A stretch of DNA of 49,864 nucleotides from an uncultured Lachnospiraceae bacterium. GTDB taxonomy: Bacteria > Bacillota > Clostridia > Lachnospirales > Lachnospiraceae. Shown here one piece after another: positions 34,399 to 42,536 of this stretch. The stretch covers positions 1 through 49,864 of the forward strand of contig CAPQSW010000021.1 of assembly GCA_948688495.1 (NCBI GenBank), in the 5' to 3' direction. The position numbers and the translations under genes were made by a program. Position 1 is the first letter of the stretch; each line of letters starts with the position of its first letter. The notes beneath the pieces are model-generated. The model saw only the letters and a program-made list of their open reading frames with translations. It was not told where the DNA came from and did not search any database.

Positions 34399-35268
34399 AT
34401 GGCAATCATGCTTCTACTATGCTGTGCTGTCATCCTCTCCTGCATCATAGCAAACCGCTTTTCCAATAAATTCGGAATGCCCGCCCTGATATTTTACGGC
34501 GGCTTTGGAACCAAATGGCAGACAGCCCGCCCCATTGCAGTAAAGCAGCAATGATTCTTCCGTACTAGTACAACGAAAATTAAGTCTTTGAAATATTCGC
34601 GCAGAATAATTGATTCTGACGCAGTAGCTGGACAATTAGACAAGTGAAGACGTCAATTACTTAATATTCGTTGTACTAGTAATGGTGCTCACACAGATTG
34701 GCATTGCCTGTGCCTATCTAGGCATCTTTGTCCTTAGGGAAGGCATGATTTATTCCATATTGTATTTTTTATCTCCCTGTTGTCTGTTGCCATCCAGGGC
34801 TCTTTACTCCCCATGGTCGCTGGAAGGCTTGACATGGTGGACAACAGCTCTGATATCCGCAAAACCTTTAACGACTACCAGGATGATTCTGACCTTACCC
34901 TGATGCGTATGTACATTCCCACTGGGCACAACCGGGAAAACCGCAAGATAGAAGATGTCAGCTTTCCCACGGGCTCCCTCGCCCTAATGATTAAACGTGA
35001 AAAAGATACTTTGATTCCAAGGGGAAATACAACCATCCTTGCCGGAAATACGCTTATTCTAAGCGTTCCGGCATACCGTGGTGAAAACGATGGTAATCTA
35101 AAAGAAATCTTAATTGATACAGATCATAATTGGTGCAATTGCGCAATTACAGACCTAAACCTGCCTGGAAATATACTGATTTCCCTAACCAAACGCAAAG
35201 ATGAAAACATCATTCCCCAGGGCTGCACTGTTATCCATTCTGGCGATCGGGTGGTGATTTATAAATAA
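34399..35268 (+). pseudogene. CPA1-type cation/proton antiporter pseudogene (NhaP2/CvrA-like)
   Basis: The N-terminal frame from the ATG at 34399 gives a first membrane helix (MLLLCCAVILSCIIANRF), then NKFGMPALI fused directly to FYGGFGTKWQTARPIAVK. In the family these last two are separated by about 30 residues, so there is a first deletion. A +1 shift (K-AAMIL) and a stop follow, then a MITE-like insertion at 34563-34681. The sequence resumes from about 34739 in another frame with the end of the last membrane helix (FHIVFFISLLSVAIQGSLLP) and an intact C-terminal regulatory part (two TrkA_C-like units; RKTFNDYQDDSDLTLMRMYI to VIHSGDRVVIYK). Roughly 300 transport-domain residues are missing. 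The 34780-35268 frame alone could be translated but could not transport ions. Confidence 0.8.
34563..34681. mobile_element. MITE-like insertion with 23-bp terminal inverted repeats
   Basis: The ends TACTAGTACAACGAA... (34563-34585) and its inverted copy (34659-34681) match in 22 of 23 positions. The 73-bp interior has no ORF but holds a smaller imperfect stem (GCGCAGAAT / ATTCTGACGC). It sits at the frameshift/deletion point of the antiporter pseudogene. Each end starts with TA, so a TA target duplication is possible but not separable from the repeat. Confidence 0.7.
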
Positions 35269-35358
35269 AGACAGCTAATTTTATAGACTTTTCTACCTCA
35301 TATATGATATACTTACAACTATCCCAATCAAAACTGCCGCACAAAGGAGTGTGATAGA

Positions 35359-35841
35359 ATGACTGATCATGAGTTACTGCTTGCCATAGCTGATATTATG
35401 GATAAGAAGCTGGACGCCAGGCTGACTCCCATTGAAGTCGACATTCAATCCATGAAGGGCGATATTCAGTCCTTGAAGGATGACATTCAATCCACAAAAG
35501 ATGACATTCAATCCATGAAGGGTGATATTCAGTCCTTGAAGGACGACATGCAATCCATGAAGGGTGATATTCAATCCATGAAGGGTGATATTCAATCCAT
35601 GAAGGGTGATATCCAATCCATGAAGGGTGATATTCAATCCATGAAGGGTGATATTCAATCTCTTAAATTAACTCAGGAAAATATTATTTTACCCAGATTG
35701 AATACGATTGAATCCTGCTACACGTCTACATATGACCGTTACAAAAACTATGCAGATAAGATGGATTCTGCTTTTATTGATATTGATTTACTCAAAAAAG
35801 TAGTATCCGAACACAGTGAAAAATTACAAAAAATTTCATAA
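35359..35841 (+). CDS. Heptad-repeat coiled-coil protein
   Basis: 160 residues, soluble, no signal. An N-terminal helix (DHELLLAIADIMDKKLDARL) is followed by eleven consecutive seven-residue units (consensus DIQSMKG; residues 28-104) and a non-repetitive helical C-terminus (about 105-160). Ile and Met/Leu fall at the a and d positions, so it should form a long coiled coil, likely a homo-oligomer. The start has AAAGGAG nine bases upstream. The type is widespread in Lachnospiraceae with varying repeat counts (family knowledge); the function is unknown. The coding DNA is a near-perfect 21-bp tandem repeat, so length variation by slippage is likely. It is followed by a hairpin terminator. Confidence 0.8.
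   Translation: MTDHELLLAIADIMDKKLDARLTPIEVDIQSMKGDIQSLKDDIQSTKDDIQSMKGDIQSLKDDMQSMKGDIQSMKGDIQSMKGDIQSMKGDIQSMKGDIQSLKLTQENIILPRLNTIESCYTSTYDRYKNYADKMDSAFIDIDLLKKVVSEHSEKLQKIS
35440..35670 (+). repeat. Eleven tandem 21-bp units (one heptad each)
   Basis: Unit consensus GATATTCAATCCATGAAGGG. The later MKG units (about 35545-35650) are almost identical in DNA, which points to recent expansion by replication slippage; the first five carry LKD/TKD variants. Confidence 0.95.
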
Positions 35842-35862
35842 TCCCTTACATAAGATAAATTT

Positions 35863-35906
35863 AGGGTAATCGTGTCACTCGCTAAAGTTGAAACGATTAC
35901 CCTTTT
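35863..35906 (+). terminator. Intrinsic terminator after the coiled-coil gene
   Basis: AGGGTAATCGT (35863-35873) pairs with ACGATTACCCT (35893-35903), then TTT. It lies between convergent genes and could also stop the exoprotein operon from the other side, though the minus-strand U-run is poor. Confidence 0.75.
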
Positions 35907-35986
35907 GTATCCCCAATTAATTCCAAGTGCTTCCAGAAATCTTCATATTTCCATTTCATAAGACATTGTTTGCCAGAACACTTACA

Positions 35987-36694
35987 CTATTTAACCTGAA
36001 AGACCACATAATTGTATGTCTTCTGGGAAAATTCAGCATTGACATACATCCGATATGTCCCTTTTGTAATCTGTGACCTTAGGTACATATCATCCTTTAC
36101 ATCTTTGCTTATCCTACAGGTTCTTATCAGCCCGCTATTAGGTTTCAGAAGATATGCCACACTTTCAAATTCACTCATATTATCTTTATTTACAGAAACC
36201 TTTTTCCATTTCCCTTTATTGAATTTTTCAAGCCAGTAGTCCTGCCCGCATCGAAGCGTACCTTGGGATTTATTATTTATCCGGGCCACTATCACAATCT
36301 CATTCTTTGTCTGTTTTACACTTACCAGCGTGGCACGGGATATTTTTTTGTCTTTCTTTACCGTTACTCTGCATTTGTATTCCTTCTTTCCCACAAGAGC
36401 AGTAATCGTACAGGTTCCTGTTTTATTGCCGCTAACAATTGTTGCAATTTCGTTTTTCCTGCCTGTGGTGCCTAGCACAGACGCAATTTTTCGGTTCGAC
36501 GATTTCCACTTTACCTTTGCTTTCGGATTTTCGACTTTAAGCGTCTCTGACATATTCGTATAAATTGTCATCTTCGTCTTTGAAATTCCCTTATCCTTGG
36601 TCTTCGCCTGCAGCGTCATTGGTAGAACGGCGCATAACAGAACCAGTACTGCCAACATTGTAATTACTGTGGATTTCATTATTTTCTTAATCAT
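35987..36694 (-). CDS. Secreted protein with bacterial Ig-like domains
   Basis: 235 residues. Signal peptide at about 1-30 (STVITMLAVLVLLCAVLPMT). Residues about 35-115 look like a BIG_2 Ig-like domain (TIYTNMSETLKV; VKWKSSNRKIASV; TCTITALVGKKEYKCRVTV). Residues about 120-235 resemble a second Ig-like fold of the Big_14 type (YWLEKFNKGKWKKV; FESVAYLLKPNSG; KGTYRMYVNAEF). It is the last gene of the exoprotein operon, 65 bases below the trypsin-like protease. Strongly basic. No anchor is seen, so it is probably released or binds the wall non-covalently; an adhesin, scaffold or inhibitor role cannot be told apart. Confidence 0.82.
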   Translation of the reverse strand: MIKKIMKSTVITMLAVLVLLCAVLPMTLQAKTKDKGISKTKMTIYTNMSETLKVENPKAKVKWKSSNRKIASVLGTTGRKNEIATIVSGNKTGTCTITALVGKKEYKCRVTVKKDKKISRATLVSVKQTKNEIVIVARINNKSQGTLRCGQDYWLEKFNKGKWKKVSVNKDNMSEFESVAYLLKPNSGLIRTCRISKDVKDDMYLRSQITKGTYRMYVNAEFSQKTYNYVVFQVK

Positions 36695-36758
36695 TCAGAC
36701 ACCTCCTGACATATCTTTAAAATCATATAATGCTCATTTATTCCATTCTTGAAAATTC

Positions 36759-38033
36759 CTAATATTCATGCAGTCCCCACTCATCAGCAATATTCTCCCA
36801 CTTTGTTGAAGTTCCGCTGCTTCCGCGGTGTATGCCTGCTATAGCGCTGCATTGCACATCAAATACTGCTCCGCCGCTGTCACCATTCGCACAATCATAA
36901 TCTGCCTGCCATAAATCCTTGAACACAACCTTCGTGTCACTGCTCCTGATTGTTTTGCTTGTACTTGTCACCCTGCCTTTGGTCAGATACGTATCTGCTC
37001 CTGATTTATAAAGGCTGGCTCCCACATACGTCCCGGAAAGATAGGTGTACGATTCTAATTTATATTTATCAGAAATTGTACCTCTTGAATCAGAATAGTA
37101 TACTTTTCTTGAGGGTACATAATTGCTATTTGTAATTTTTACAAAAGCTGCATCCATGTTTCCCCCATATTTCCATTTTGTCACTTTTCCGATTTTCTTC
37201 AGTTTATTGGCAGATGTCATAATATAGACAGGGTCTCCAATCCCCTGAAACAAATGTGCTGCGGTAACAAACCCCTTTACTTTTTCTCCCTTACTATTAA
37301 CATAATAAGCCTTCATTCCAACGCTTCCCATTTTAGACTTGGAGGTATAAATCGCCCTTCCTAACTTTATCTGTTCTGCATTATCATTTTCTGTCTCCCC
37401 CTTCTCAAAAACCACTCCCAGATTTCCATAATATTTCTCAAATTGCACTTTTGCTTTCTCTGTTACCTCCTGTAAGAACACAATAACCGTATTTTCTGTC
37501 TCATCAATGCTGACGCCGGTCATATTATTTGTAAGTTCATCCAACTCCAAGTCTTCAATTCCATTTTCCATTTGCTGCTCGGTTAAACTGACAAACTGAT
37601 TTGATATTTTATCATAAATTTCATTCAAATCCTCATAGGAATTCTCCACTTCTTCAATAATTATATCACTATTGGCAATATTTTCAATATCTTTTACTTC
37701 CTCTGGAGATGCATCAGCCACCTGCACCACAAGTTTTCCCTCATCGTCAAGATATGTGCCGCCATAATAATCCTCATACACCATCTCACCGCTCTCTGTT
37801 TCTTCTGACACAACTTCCATTATCTCCGCATAATCTTCATTTGCCTGTTCTTCTTCCTGCGTGATTTCTTCCAGGTCACTATTTTCCAAGCTCTGTCCCC
37901 TTACCATTTTTTCTAATTTCTGCCCATTGGTTTCTGCATTCTGTGCCTGTACGCTATCTGCCAGTGTACTGGTAAAAAACACACAAGACACAAGAATAAC
38001 GGAAATAAATCGCTTTGTTTCTCTAATCTTCAC
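36759..38033 (-). CDS. Secreted trypsin-like (S1) serine protease with acidic propeptide
   Basis: 424 residues from a GTG start with AGGAGG eight bases upstream. Signal peptide at about 1-30 (FISVILVSCVFFTSTLADSV). A very acidic region (about 40-215, with QMENGIEDLELDELTNNMTG) fits a propeptide, as in streptogrisin-type enzymes. The protease domain carries His260 in VTAAHLF, Asp294 in NMDAAFVKI and Ser386 in NGDSGGAVF, a complete S1 triad. The start lies within the last codons of the foldase lipoprotein gene (11-base overlap), suggesting tight coupling between folding factor and protease. The natural substrate is unknown; it may mature other products of this operon. Confidence 0.9.
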   Translation of the reverse strand: MKIRETKRFISVILVSCVFFTSTLADSVQAQNAETNGQKLEKMVRGQSLENSDLEEITQEEEQANEDYAEIMEVVSEETESGEMVYEDYYGGTYLDDEGKLVVQVADASPEEVKDIENIANSDIIIEEVENSYEDLNEIYDKISNQFVSLTEQQMENGIEDLELDELTNNMTGVSIDETENTVIVFLQEVTEKAKVQFEKYYGNLGVVFEKGETENDNAEQIKLGRAIYTSKSKMGSVGMKAYYVNSKGEKVKGFVTAAHLFQGIGDPVYIMTSANKLKKIGKVTKWKYGGNMDAAFVKITNSNYVPSRKVYYSDSRGTISDKYKLESYTYLSGTYVGASLYKSGADTYLTKGRVTSTSKTIRSSDTKVVFKDLWQADYDCANGDSGGAVFDVQCSAIAGIHRGSSGTSTKWENIADEWGLHEY

Positions 38034-39090
38034 TTTTTGTACCTCCTAAATTAGTCATCATATACGATAGTACCTTCTGCTCCAGAATTTGATATTTATA
38101 TGCAGCAAGGGCCTCCTCACTCAGAGACGCAATATCAATTGCCGAATCCTTGGCATTCTCCATCAACTCTTTATTTGTAACTTGTATTCCATTTTTTTCT
38201 GCAACTGCACCTACAACAAGCGCCCACTTTATATCACTCTCCGCCTCTTTATAGCAGCCTTCATAAAAATCCTCCGGTGTTTCCCCTGTAAAGTCTGCAA
38301 GAAATTCCTCCATGCTGCCTCCATAACCAGATGCCATAGCCATATATTCCTGGTATACTTTCAATGCATGGTTCAATACCTCATCTTCATCAAGCTGAAA
38401 ACTACAGCATCCCCTTGCTTTTTCACTGATTAAATTTTGAACATTTAGCAGTGTTTCGCTTTCTTTCTCCTTACGTATGAGATTTTCCTCATACCCATAA
38501 AATGCTTCAACTGTATCCAGGTTATAATTCTCCTTTACAAAACTGTCTGTCAGCTTTTCGGTATGCATGAACTGTATTTCATTCACGGTAATCTTGAAAA
38601 TTTCTTTCTTACCTGCATACTCTTTGTTCTCACTATCCCTTGGAACGGTAATTTCCACAGTGAATGTTTTACCTTTTTTAGCGCCTGCCAAAGCTTCTTC
38701 CAATTTACCGTCAAACTTCCCCGCCCCAACTTTTAACGTCTCACTATTTACTGTATTTACAAGCTTTCCAGCACAAAATACCTTATAGGATATTGTGACA
38801 AAATCTCCCTTTTCCACTATATTACGGTCGGTAACGGCAATCAGCTTCTCATAGGATTCCAATTCTGCCTGTACGGCCTCCTCTACTTCCTCCCTGCCCA
38901 CTATAACATCTTCTGCAGAGTATCCCACACCAGAGAAGTCTCCAAGCTTTGTGATACTGCAATCCTCAACTCCCCAAACCTGTAACTGATGCCTGGCAAT
39001 GTCATGGAGCGGAAGTTTATATGCCGAACATCCTCCTGACAGCAGGCATATCACAAACAGAAAAAGGCACGCTGCATTTTTTCTCTCCAT
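38023..39090 (-). CDS. Trigger-factor-like FKBP peptidyl-prolyl isomerase lipoprotein
   Basis: 355 residues. Lipoprotein signal ending LLSGGCSAY, so it is anchored on the outer face of the membrane. Residues about 95-170 are an FKBP-type isomerase domain (NIVEKGDFVTISYKVFCAGK; KVGAGKFDGKLEEALAGAKKG; ITVPRDSENKEYAGK). Residues about 180-350 are helical and match the trigger-factor C-terminal chaperone arms (SFVKENYNLDTVEAFYGYEE; GVQVTNKEL-type block here GIQVTNKELMENAK). The ribosome-binding N-terminal domain of cytosolic trigger factor is absent. It is likely an extracellular foldase for proteins of this operon, in the manner of PrsA; it overlaps the trypsin-like protease gene. Confidence 0.88.
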   Translation of the reverse strand: MERKNAACLFLFVICLLSGGCSAYKLPLHDIARHQLQVWGVEDCSITKLGDFSGVGYSAEDVIVGREEVEEAVQAELESYEKLIAVTDRNIVEKGDFVTISYKVFCAGKLVNTVNSETLKVGAGKFDGKLEEALAGAKKGKTFTVEITVPRDSENKEYAGKKEIFKITVNEIQFMHTEKLTDSFVKENYNLDTVEAFYGYEENLIRKEKESETLLNVQNLISEKARGCCSFQLDEDEVLNHALKVYQEYMAMASGYGGSMEEFLADFTGETPEDFYEGCYKEAESDIKWALVVGAVAEKNGIQVTNKELMENAKDSAIDIASLSEEALAAYKYQILEQKVLSYMMTNLGGTKSED

Positions 39091-39105
39091 CCTAATCTCC
39101 CACCA

Positions 39106-40011
39106 TTAAATACATGGCGGATCAGGAAGTTCCTGTGATGGATTCTTAATCCTTACCGTTTCACTCTTATTGCCAAATGCATCTTGTAAATACACTTCAA
39201 AATACTCACATTCAATGTCGTTATAATCTATGCCAAATAAAAAACAATTCCACTTACTGCTTATTGATGTACCAAGATGCCGCCATCCGTTGGCTCCTTT
39301 AAAATAAATCTCCGCTCCCAGTTCTCCCTTCACACAGACACTGCCAGAATCTACTTTCAGCCTCGGCGCTTTCGGTGCCGTCACATCCCTGACAAGTCTG
39401 GACACTACTTTACTTCTATAATTTCCTCTTTTCAGATAGAAATATAAAACGCCTTCGTTCTGCTCTGGAATTGCTATCTTTTTATTCGCATCTCTTTTGA
39501 ATTTCACACGCTTTAACATCTTCTTTTCATTTTTTATCACAAGAACTGTTCCTTTTTTTCCAGTAACCCTGACACTCCCGGTCTTGCTTGTAATTTCCTT
39601 CTGAACCTTTGGCTTTGCTATGTCTTTATCTAATTTTTCATTCGCTACAACAGGCAGCTTTTCTACGCTTTTCGTTACCACCCTGCCTTTTTTCCCGGAA
39701 TCTTTTGAAACCAGATAAAATTTTAATCTGCTGTTTCCCTTTTGTTTTTTAATTTTTATAGTTTTTCTACCCTCCTCTTTATAATATTTCTGAAATATAA
39801 CATCCTTTCCATTCTTAACATAAAGAGTTGTTCTATTATAAACGTAAACCGGAATTTTATTTGTATGATCTGTTATCTCATCTACAAGCACGGAAGGTGT
39901 GTATACATATTCAGAAGGTGGAATCCGCATTGCGGACACCGTCTGCACACTCGAAAGTAAAATTGTTAAAGTTATCATATATAAACTTATTTTTTTCACT
40001 ACATTTCTCAT
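39106..40011 (-). CDS. Secreted basic beta-rich protein
   Basis: 301 residues from the ATG at 40011 (GGAGG five bases upstream). Signal peptide at about 1-27 (LYMITLTILLSSVQTVSA). The mature protein is Lys-rich with repeated short beta motifs: LYVKNGKDVIFQKYYKEEGRKTI, then VLVIKNEKKMLKRVKFK and AEIYFKGANGWRHLG. These look like repeating Ig-like modules of about 85 residues (attachment motif VTAPKAPRLKVDSGSVCVKG). It has no lipobox, sortase motif or catalytic signature. It lies between the PPC-like protein and the foldase lipoprotein genes. I cannot name a family; a surface-binding role is a guess. Confidence 0.78.
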   Translation of the reverse strand: MRNVVKKISLYMITLTILLSSVQTVSAMRIPPSEYVYTPSVLVDEITDHTNKIPVYVYNRTTLYVKNGKDVIFQKYYKEEGRKTIKIKKQKGNSRLKFYLVSKDSGKKGRVVTKSVEKLPVVANEKLDKDIAKPKVQKEITSKTGSVRVTGKKGTVLVIKNEKKMLKRVKFKRDANKKIAIPEQNEGVLYFYLKRGNYRSKVVSRLVRDVTAPKAPRLKVDSGSVCVKGELGAEIYFKGANGWRHLGTSISSKWNCFLFGIDYNDIECEYFEVYLQDAFGNKSETVRIKNPSQELPDPPCI

Positions 40012-40098
40012 TTTTACCTCCAATCCTTTTAAGGCAGTCTCCAACAATTTTCAAAAGCCAAATCATCGGAGACTACCTCAAATCCTAGGGAAAACAAA

Positions 40099-40914
40099 CT
40101 ATTTCATCCATGTAAGGGAGTAATCAAATCCAGATGTAGAATAACTCTTAGACAGCACTATATAATATGTCCCCGGCTCTGTCTTGTGATTCTTGCTGTT
40201 TCTGATATACAAAGTACCTTTTCCCTGTCCCTCGTACATCCATCCCCAGGTAACCCTGTTTTTCTTGTCATTAGATTTATATACCTCTACAAACACAGTA
40301 TCTGTTTCGGAGCAACTGTTCCCTTTGGTAATTTTCACCCTCACCAATTGTTCTTTTGTAATTTTTACCTTAAAATATTGTTTCTGCTCTGTACTTGCTT
40401 CAAACCCAAGAACACTGCATTTTTTAGCCCCCTTCTTGAGAACTTCCGCTTTCGCATATGACATCCCTCCCAGTTTAGGCTTCTTGGTAAAGGTATACTT
40501 TGCATTCGCCGTCTTACCTTTCGCACATTTCATCCAAAAATAATATGTCCCCGATTTTCCTACATAGTATACTGCCCGTGGCTTTGACGGTTTAACTGTT
40601 GTTTCGAAACTAAGGCTCATGTTTTCAGAGTTAACCAGCGTCGCCTTTGCCTTGCCCTCTAAGCCGGTAAATTTCAAAACCAGCATTCCCGGACTTTTTA
40701 CAGACACTTTATAATATTTATATGCATCTGTAACCTTGCCCAGAGAATGAGAAACATTTTTTGCCTGATCGTCTTCTTCTTCAATTTCTTCTTCCATACC
40801 AGGCTGTTCATCCTCCACCACCAAACCACCTGCATAGGCAATTTCAGAATTCATAAATACCACCAGGCTCATGACCGCCATAGCTATCGTTTTTGCTATT
40901 TTCCTATATTTCAT
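40099..40914 (-). CDS. Secreted protein with two PPC-like beta domains
   Basis: 271 residues from the ATG at 40914 (GAGGGGG seven bases upstream). Signal peptide at about 1-26 (TIAMAVMSLVVFMNSEIAYA), then an acidic linker (GMEEEIEEEDDQ). Two beta-sandwich modules of about 105 residues follow: DAYKYYKVSVKSPGMLVLKF with GKSGTYYFWMKCAKG, and EQKQYFKVKITKEQLVRVKI with TEPGTYYIVLSKSYSTSGFDYSLTW. Their pattern matches the pre-peptidase C-terminal (PPC) fold seen at the C-ends of secreted proteases. Here the modules form a separate protein directly after the metalloprotease gene, so it may be a detached targeting domain or chaperone for it. Confidence 0.78.
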   Translation of the reverse strand: MKYRKIAKTIAMAVMSLVVFMNSEIAYAGGLVVEDEQPGMEEEIEEEDDQAKNVSHSLGKVTDAYKYYKVSVKSPGMLVLKFTGLEGKAKATLVNSENMSLSFETTVKPSKPRAVYYVGKSGTYYFWMKCAKGKTANAKYTFTKKPKLGGMSYAKAEVLKKGAKKCSVLGFEASTEQKQYFKVKITKEQLVRVKITKGNSCSETDTVFVEVYKSNDKKNRVTWGWMYEGQGKGTLYIRNSKNHKTEPGTYYIVLSKSYSTSGFDYSLTWMK

Positions 40915-40927
40915 GTTATTTCCCCCT

Positions 40928-41506
40928 CTACTTTCTTGTTGCGTACTTTGCCCCTTTAATATCTTTTGCCGTTGGCTTTGCGTTGTCTTTATTAATAATA
41001 CCATACATCACTTTATCTTCATTCCTCTTTTCATATAAATCTAATAAGCCAAACGTATGCCCAATTTCATGAGCTGCCACTGAATTATTTATGGATGTTG
41101 TTTCATGTTCCATATTTGTAGTATTAAATTGTATCGTAAATTTCTTTACTTTTCCAGTCTTATGATCCGGTGTACATTGCGCATATGCAAGTATGGTTGT
41201 ATCTTCTTCCTGATAAGCACCTACTTTATTGACAGAAGATTTATCTCGTTTTAATGTCACAACACCGCAATCTTTCCATACCTTTGCACCATATGTCATA
41301 TAACTCGTATATTTCTTATATTTTTTATTTAGTGCTGAATCATCAAATGTATTTGTTTTTTTCCTCAACTGGGTGCTTGAAACCATGTACCCGACCTTCT
41401 CACTTCCATATACCGCTATTGTTGCGAATACCGTGGTTGTGGACACCATAATAATCAAACAGAATGCCAGACATGCATTCACAATTCTTTTCATAACCTT
41501 TGCCAT
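40928..41506 (-). CDS. Secreted zincin metalloprotease (HExxHxxGxxD, matrixin/snapalysin-like)
   Basis: 192 residues. Signal peptide at about 1-29 (LAFCLIIMVSTTTVFA). Zinc site H146-E147-x-x-H150-x-x-G-x-x-D156 in AAHEIGHTFGLLDLY, with a Met-turn candidate downstream (DKVMYGI). The Asp as third ligand is the form known from snapalysins; most matrixins have His. The mature enzyme of about 160 residues is minimal, with no propeptide domain apparent. Its start is one base after the stop of the 204-residue protein, so the two are coupled. It is likely released to degrade host or competitor proteins, or to process neighbours; substrate unknown. Confidence 0.88.
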   Translation of the reverse strand: MAKVMKRIVNACLAFCLIIMVSTTTVFATIAVYGSEKVGYMVSSTQLRKKTNTFDDSALNKKYKKYTSYMTYGAKVWKDCGVVTLKRDKSSVNKVGAYQEEDTTILAYAQCTPDHKTGKVKKFTIQFNTTNMEHETTSINNSVAAHEIGHTFGLLDLYEKRNEDKVMYGIINKDNAKPTAKDIKGAKYATRK

Positions 41507-41507
41507 C

Positions 41508-42122
41508 TTATTCCATCCCCTCTATATAATCAACCAAATCAGATTTCTCCAGAATTTCAGAATCATAAGGCAGTTCCGCTTCTTTGCGGCTTACTGCGCG
41601 GTTCCAGTTCTGTGCCGAGTCATAAGTTTCTATTCCAACTTCATCCGCAGCAAGTTCCCCCGTCGGCAATGTCTCAACTGCCTGATTACCCGAAACGAAA
41701 TATTCCTTTAAGACCCAATACGAATTCTCATTATCTTCCAAAGACACTGTCTTTTTCATGACTAAAATATATCTTTCTCCCTTTTTAAACAGCGGGTTAT
41801 CACTCACAGGCATCTGTTTTGTACCATCTTGAAGAACATTTATTTCTCCCGGAAGTTCCCCCTTATACGTCTCAATCACACTGGCTTTATGAAGTGTCTG
41901 TGGAATCCCATCGTCAAATTCCCCGACGACTCCCTTGATTTGAATTTCTGCAACTGCATCCGCTTCCTCAATACTCTCATCTAAGGCATATTCTTCCCTC
42001 GAAGCGCTAATCACACACTGCAGATTTTCTCCTTCCTTTGCCGCAAGATATGCTTTTGTCCCCATTGCACTCGATACAATGGTAAAAGCGATCGCCGCCG
42101 ATAATATCACCCTTTTCCTCAT
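41508..42122 (-). CDS. Secreted protein of unknown function (metalloprotease neighbour)
   Basis: 204 residues from the ATG at 42122 (AGGAGG nine bases upstream). Signal peptide at about 1-24 (VILSAAIAFTIVSSAMGTKA). The mature part is acidic and beta-rich, with one compact domain (about 50-140: ADAVAEIQIKGVVGEF; ASVIETYKGELPGEINVLQ; LFKKGERYILVMKK). This pattern resembles small secreted OB-like or inhibitor-like domains, but I recognise no family. It is directly coupled to the metalloprotease gene (stop and start one base apart). That placement suggests an inhibitor, chaperone or immunity partner of the protease; this is inference only. Confidence 0.8.
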   Translation of the reverse strand: MRKRVILSAAIAFTIVSSAMGTKAYLAAKEGENLQCVISASREEYALDESIEEADAVAEIQIKGVVGEFDDGIPQTLHKASVIETYKGELPGEINVLQDGTKQMPVSDNPLFKKGERYILVMKKTVSLEDNENSYWVLKEYFVSGNQAVETLPTGELAADEVGIETYDSAQNWNRAVSRKEAELPYDSEILEKSDLVDYIEGME

Positions 42123-42196
42123 TTGCAACTCCTCCTTTTTCCTCATTGTTTGCAAGAATAAAACTGGAAGCATCCTGGTTTCCGGACACATAATCT

Positions 42197-42340
42197 TCAC
42201 TGCCTGGCTCCTATTCCCTGCCGCATGCTAAAATCTATCTTAAAACACTCACCTCTGTACAAAATCCATGCCAGCAAAAAACACCCAAAGCCTTTATCCG
42301 GAATAATACCAAGACACTTCCAACTTCTGCCCCTTTTCAA
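42197..42340 (-). CDS. Possible 47-codon ORF, Cys-containing (low support)
   Basis: TTG start at 42340 with GGAG nine bases upstream. It encodes a basic peptide starting KRGRSWKCLGII, with a hydrophobic stretch CFLLAWILYRGECF and three Cys. It lies in the leader of the exoprotein operon. The start codon, size and lack of a known relative make it doubtful; it could be leader RNA instead. Confidence 0.25.
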   Translation of the reverse strand: MKRGRSWKCLGIIPDKGFGCFLLAWILYRGECFKIDFSMRQGIGARQ

Positions 42341-42414
42341 TTATTCTTTCTCCCCATTCCTCTTTTGTAATGCCTTCCCATTACCCGCGTTATCTAAAAT
42401 TATGGAACTGCTTC

Positions 42415-42471
42415 CTATCCAAAAAGCTTCTTTATCAATTCCCAAATATTAAATCCCCCTGACAACAACAT
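42415..42471 (-). CDS. 18-residue amphipathic peptide at the head of the exoprotein operon
   Basis: ATG at 42471 preceded by AGGAGG eight bases upstream, the best Shine-Dalgarno in the region, and about 17 bases after the predicted transcription start. The product is MLLSGGFNIWELIKKLFG. Its second half (FNIWELIKKLF) forms an amphipathic helix like the N-terminal leader of AgrD pheromone precursors or a short phenol-soluble modulin. There is no Cys/Ser ring segment and no acidic PxEL tail, and no agrB gene is near, so it is not a canonical AgrD. It may be a secreted toxin-like or signalling peptide, or a translated leader. Too short for standard gene finding; real translation is inferred from the ribosome site and position. 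Confidence 0.5.
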   Translation of the reverse strand: MLLSGGFNIWELIKKLFG

Positions 42472-42494
42472 TTCCCTCACCTCCTCTTTTTTCC

Positions 42495-42523
42495 ATCATA
42501 CTGCCTGATGCTTTCCCTTGCAA
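42495..42523 (-). promoter_or_regulatory. Promoter of the exoprotein operon
   Basis: Minus strand TTGCAA (42523-42518), 17 bases, TATGAT (42500-42495). Near-consensus sigma-A promoter right after the LytTR-type boxes and just before the amphipathic peptide ORF. Confidence 0.75.
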
Positions 42524-42536
42524 GAGAAACGGAGGG

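Noticed and set aside
35374..35658. Minus-strand ORF with a repeated NITLHGL pattern
   Set aside because: It is the exact antisense of the heptad-repeat coding DNA. The 21-bp unit lacks stops in several frames, and the ORF has no ribosome site.
35440..35670. CRISPR-like array
   Set aside because: Units are contiguous 21-bp coding repeats without spacers, inside a good ORF.
42415..42471. Canonical agrD/agrB quorum-sensing locus
   Set aside because: No AgrB-like protease is present in the window and the peptide lacks the Cys/Ser ring and acidic tail; only the amphipathic leader resemblance remains.
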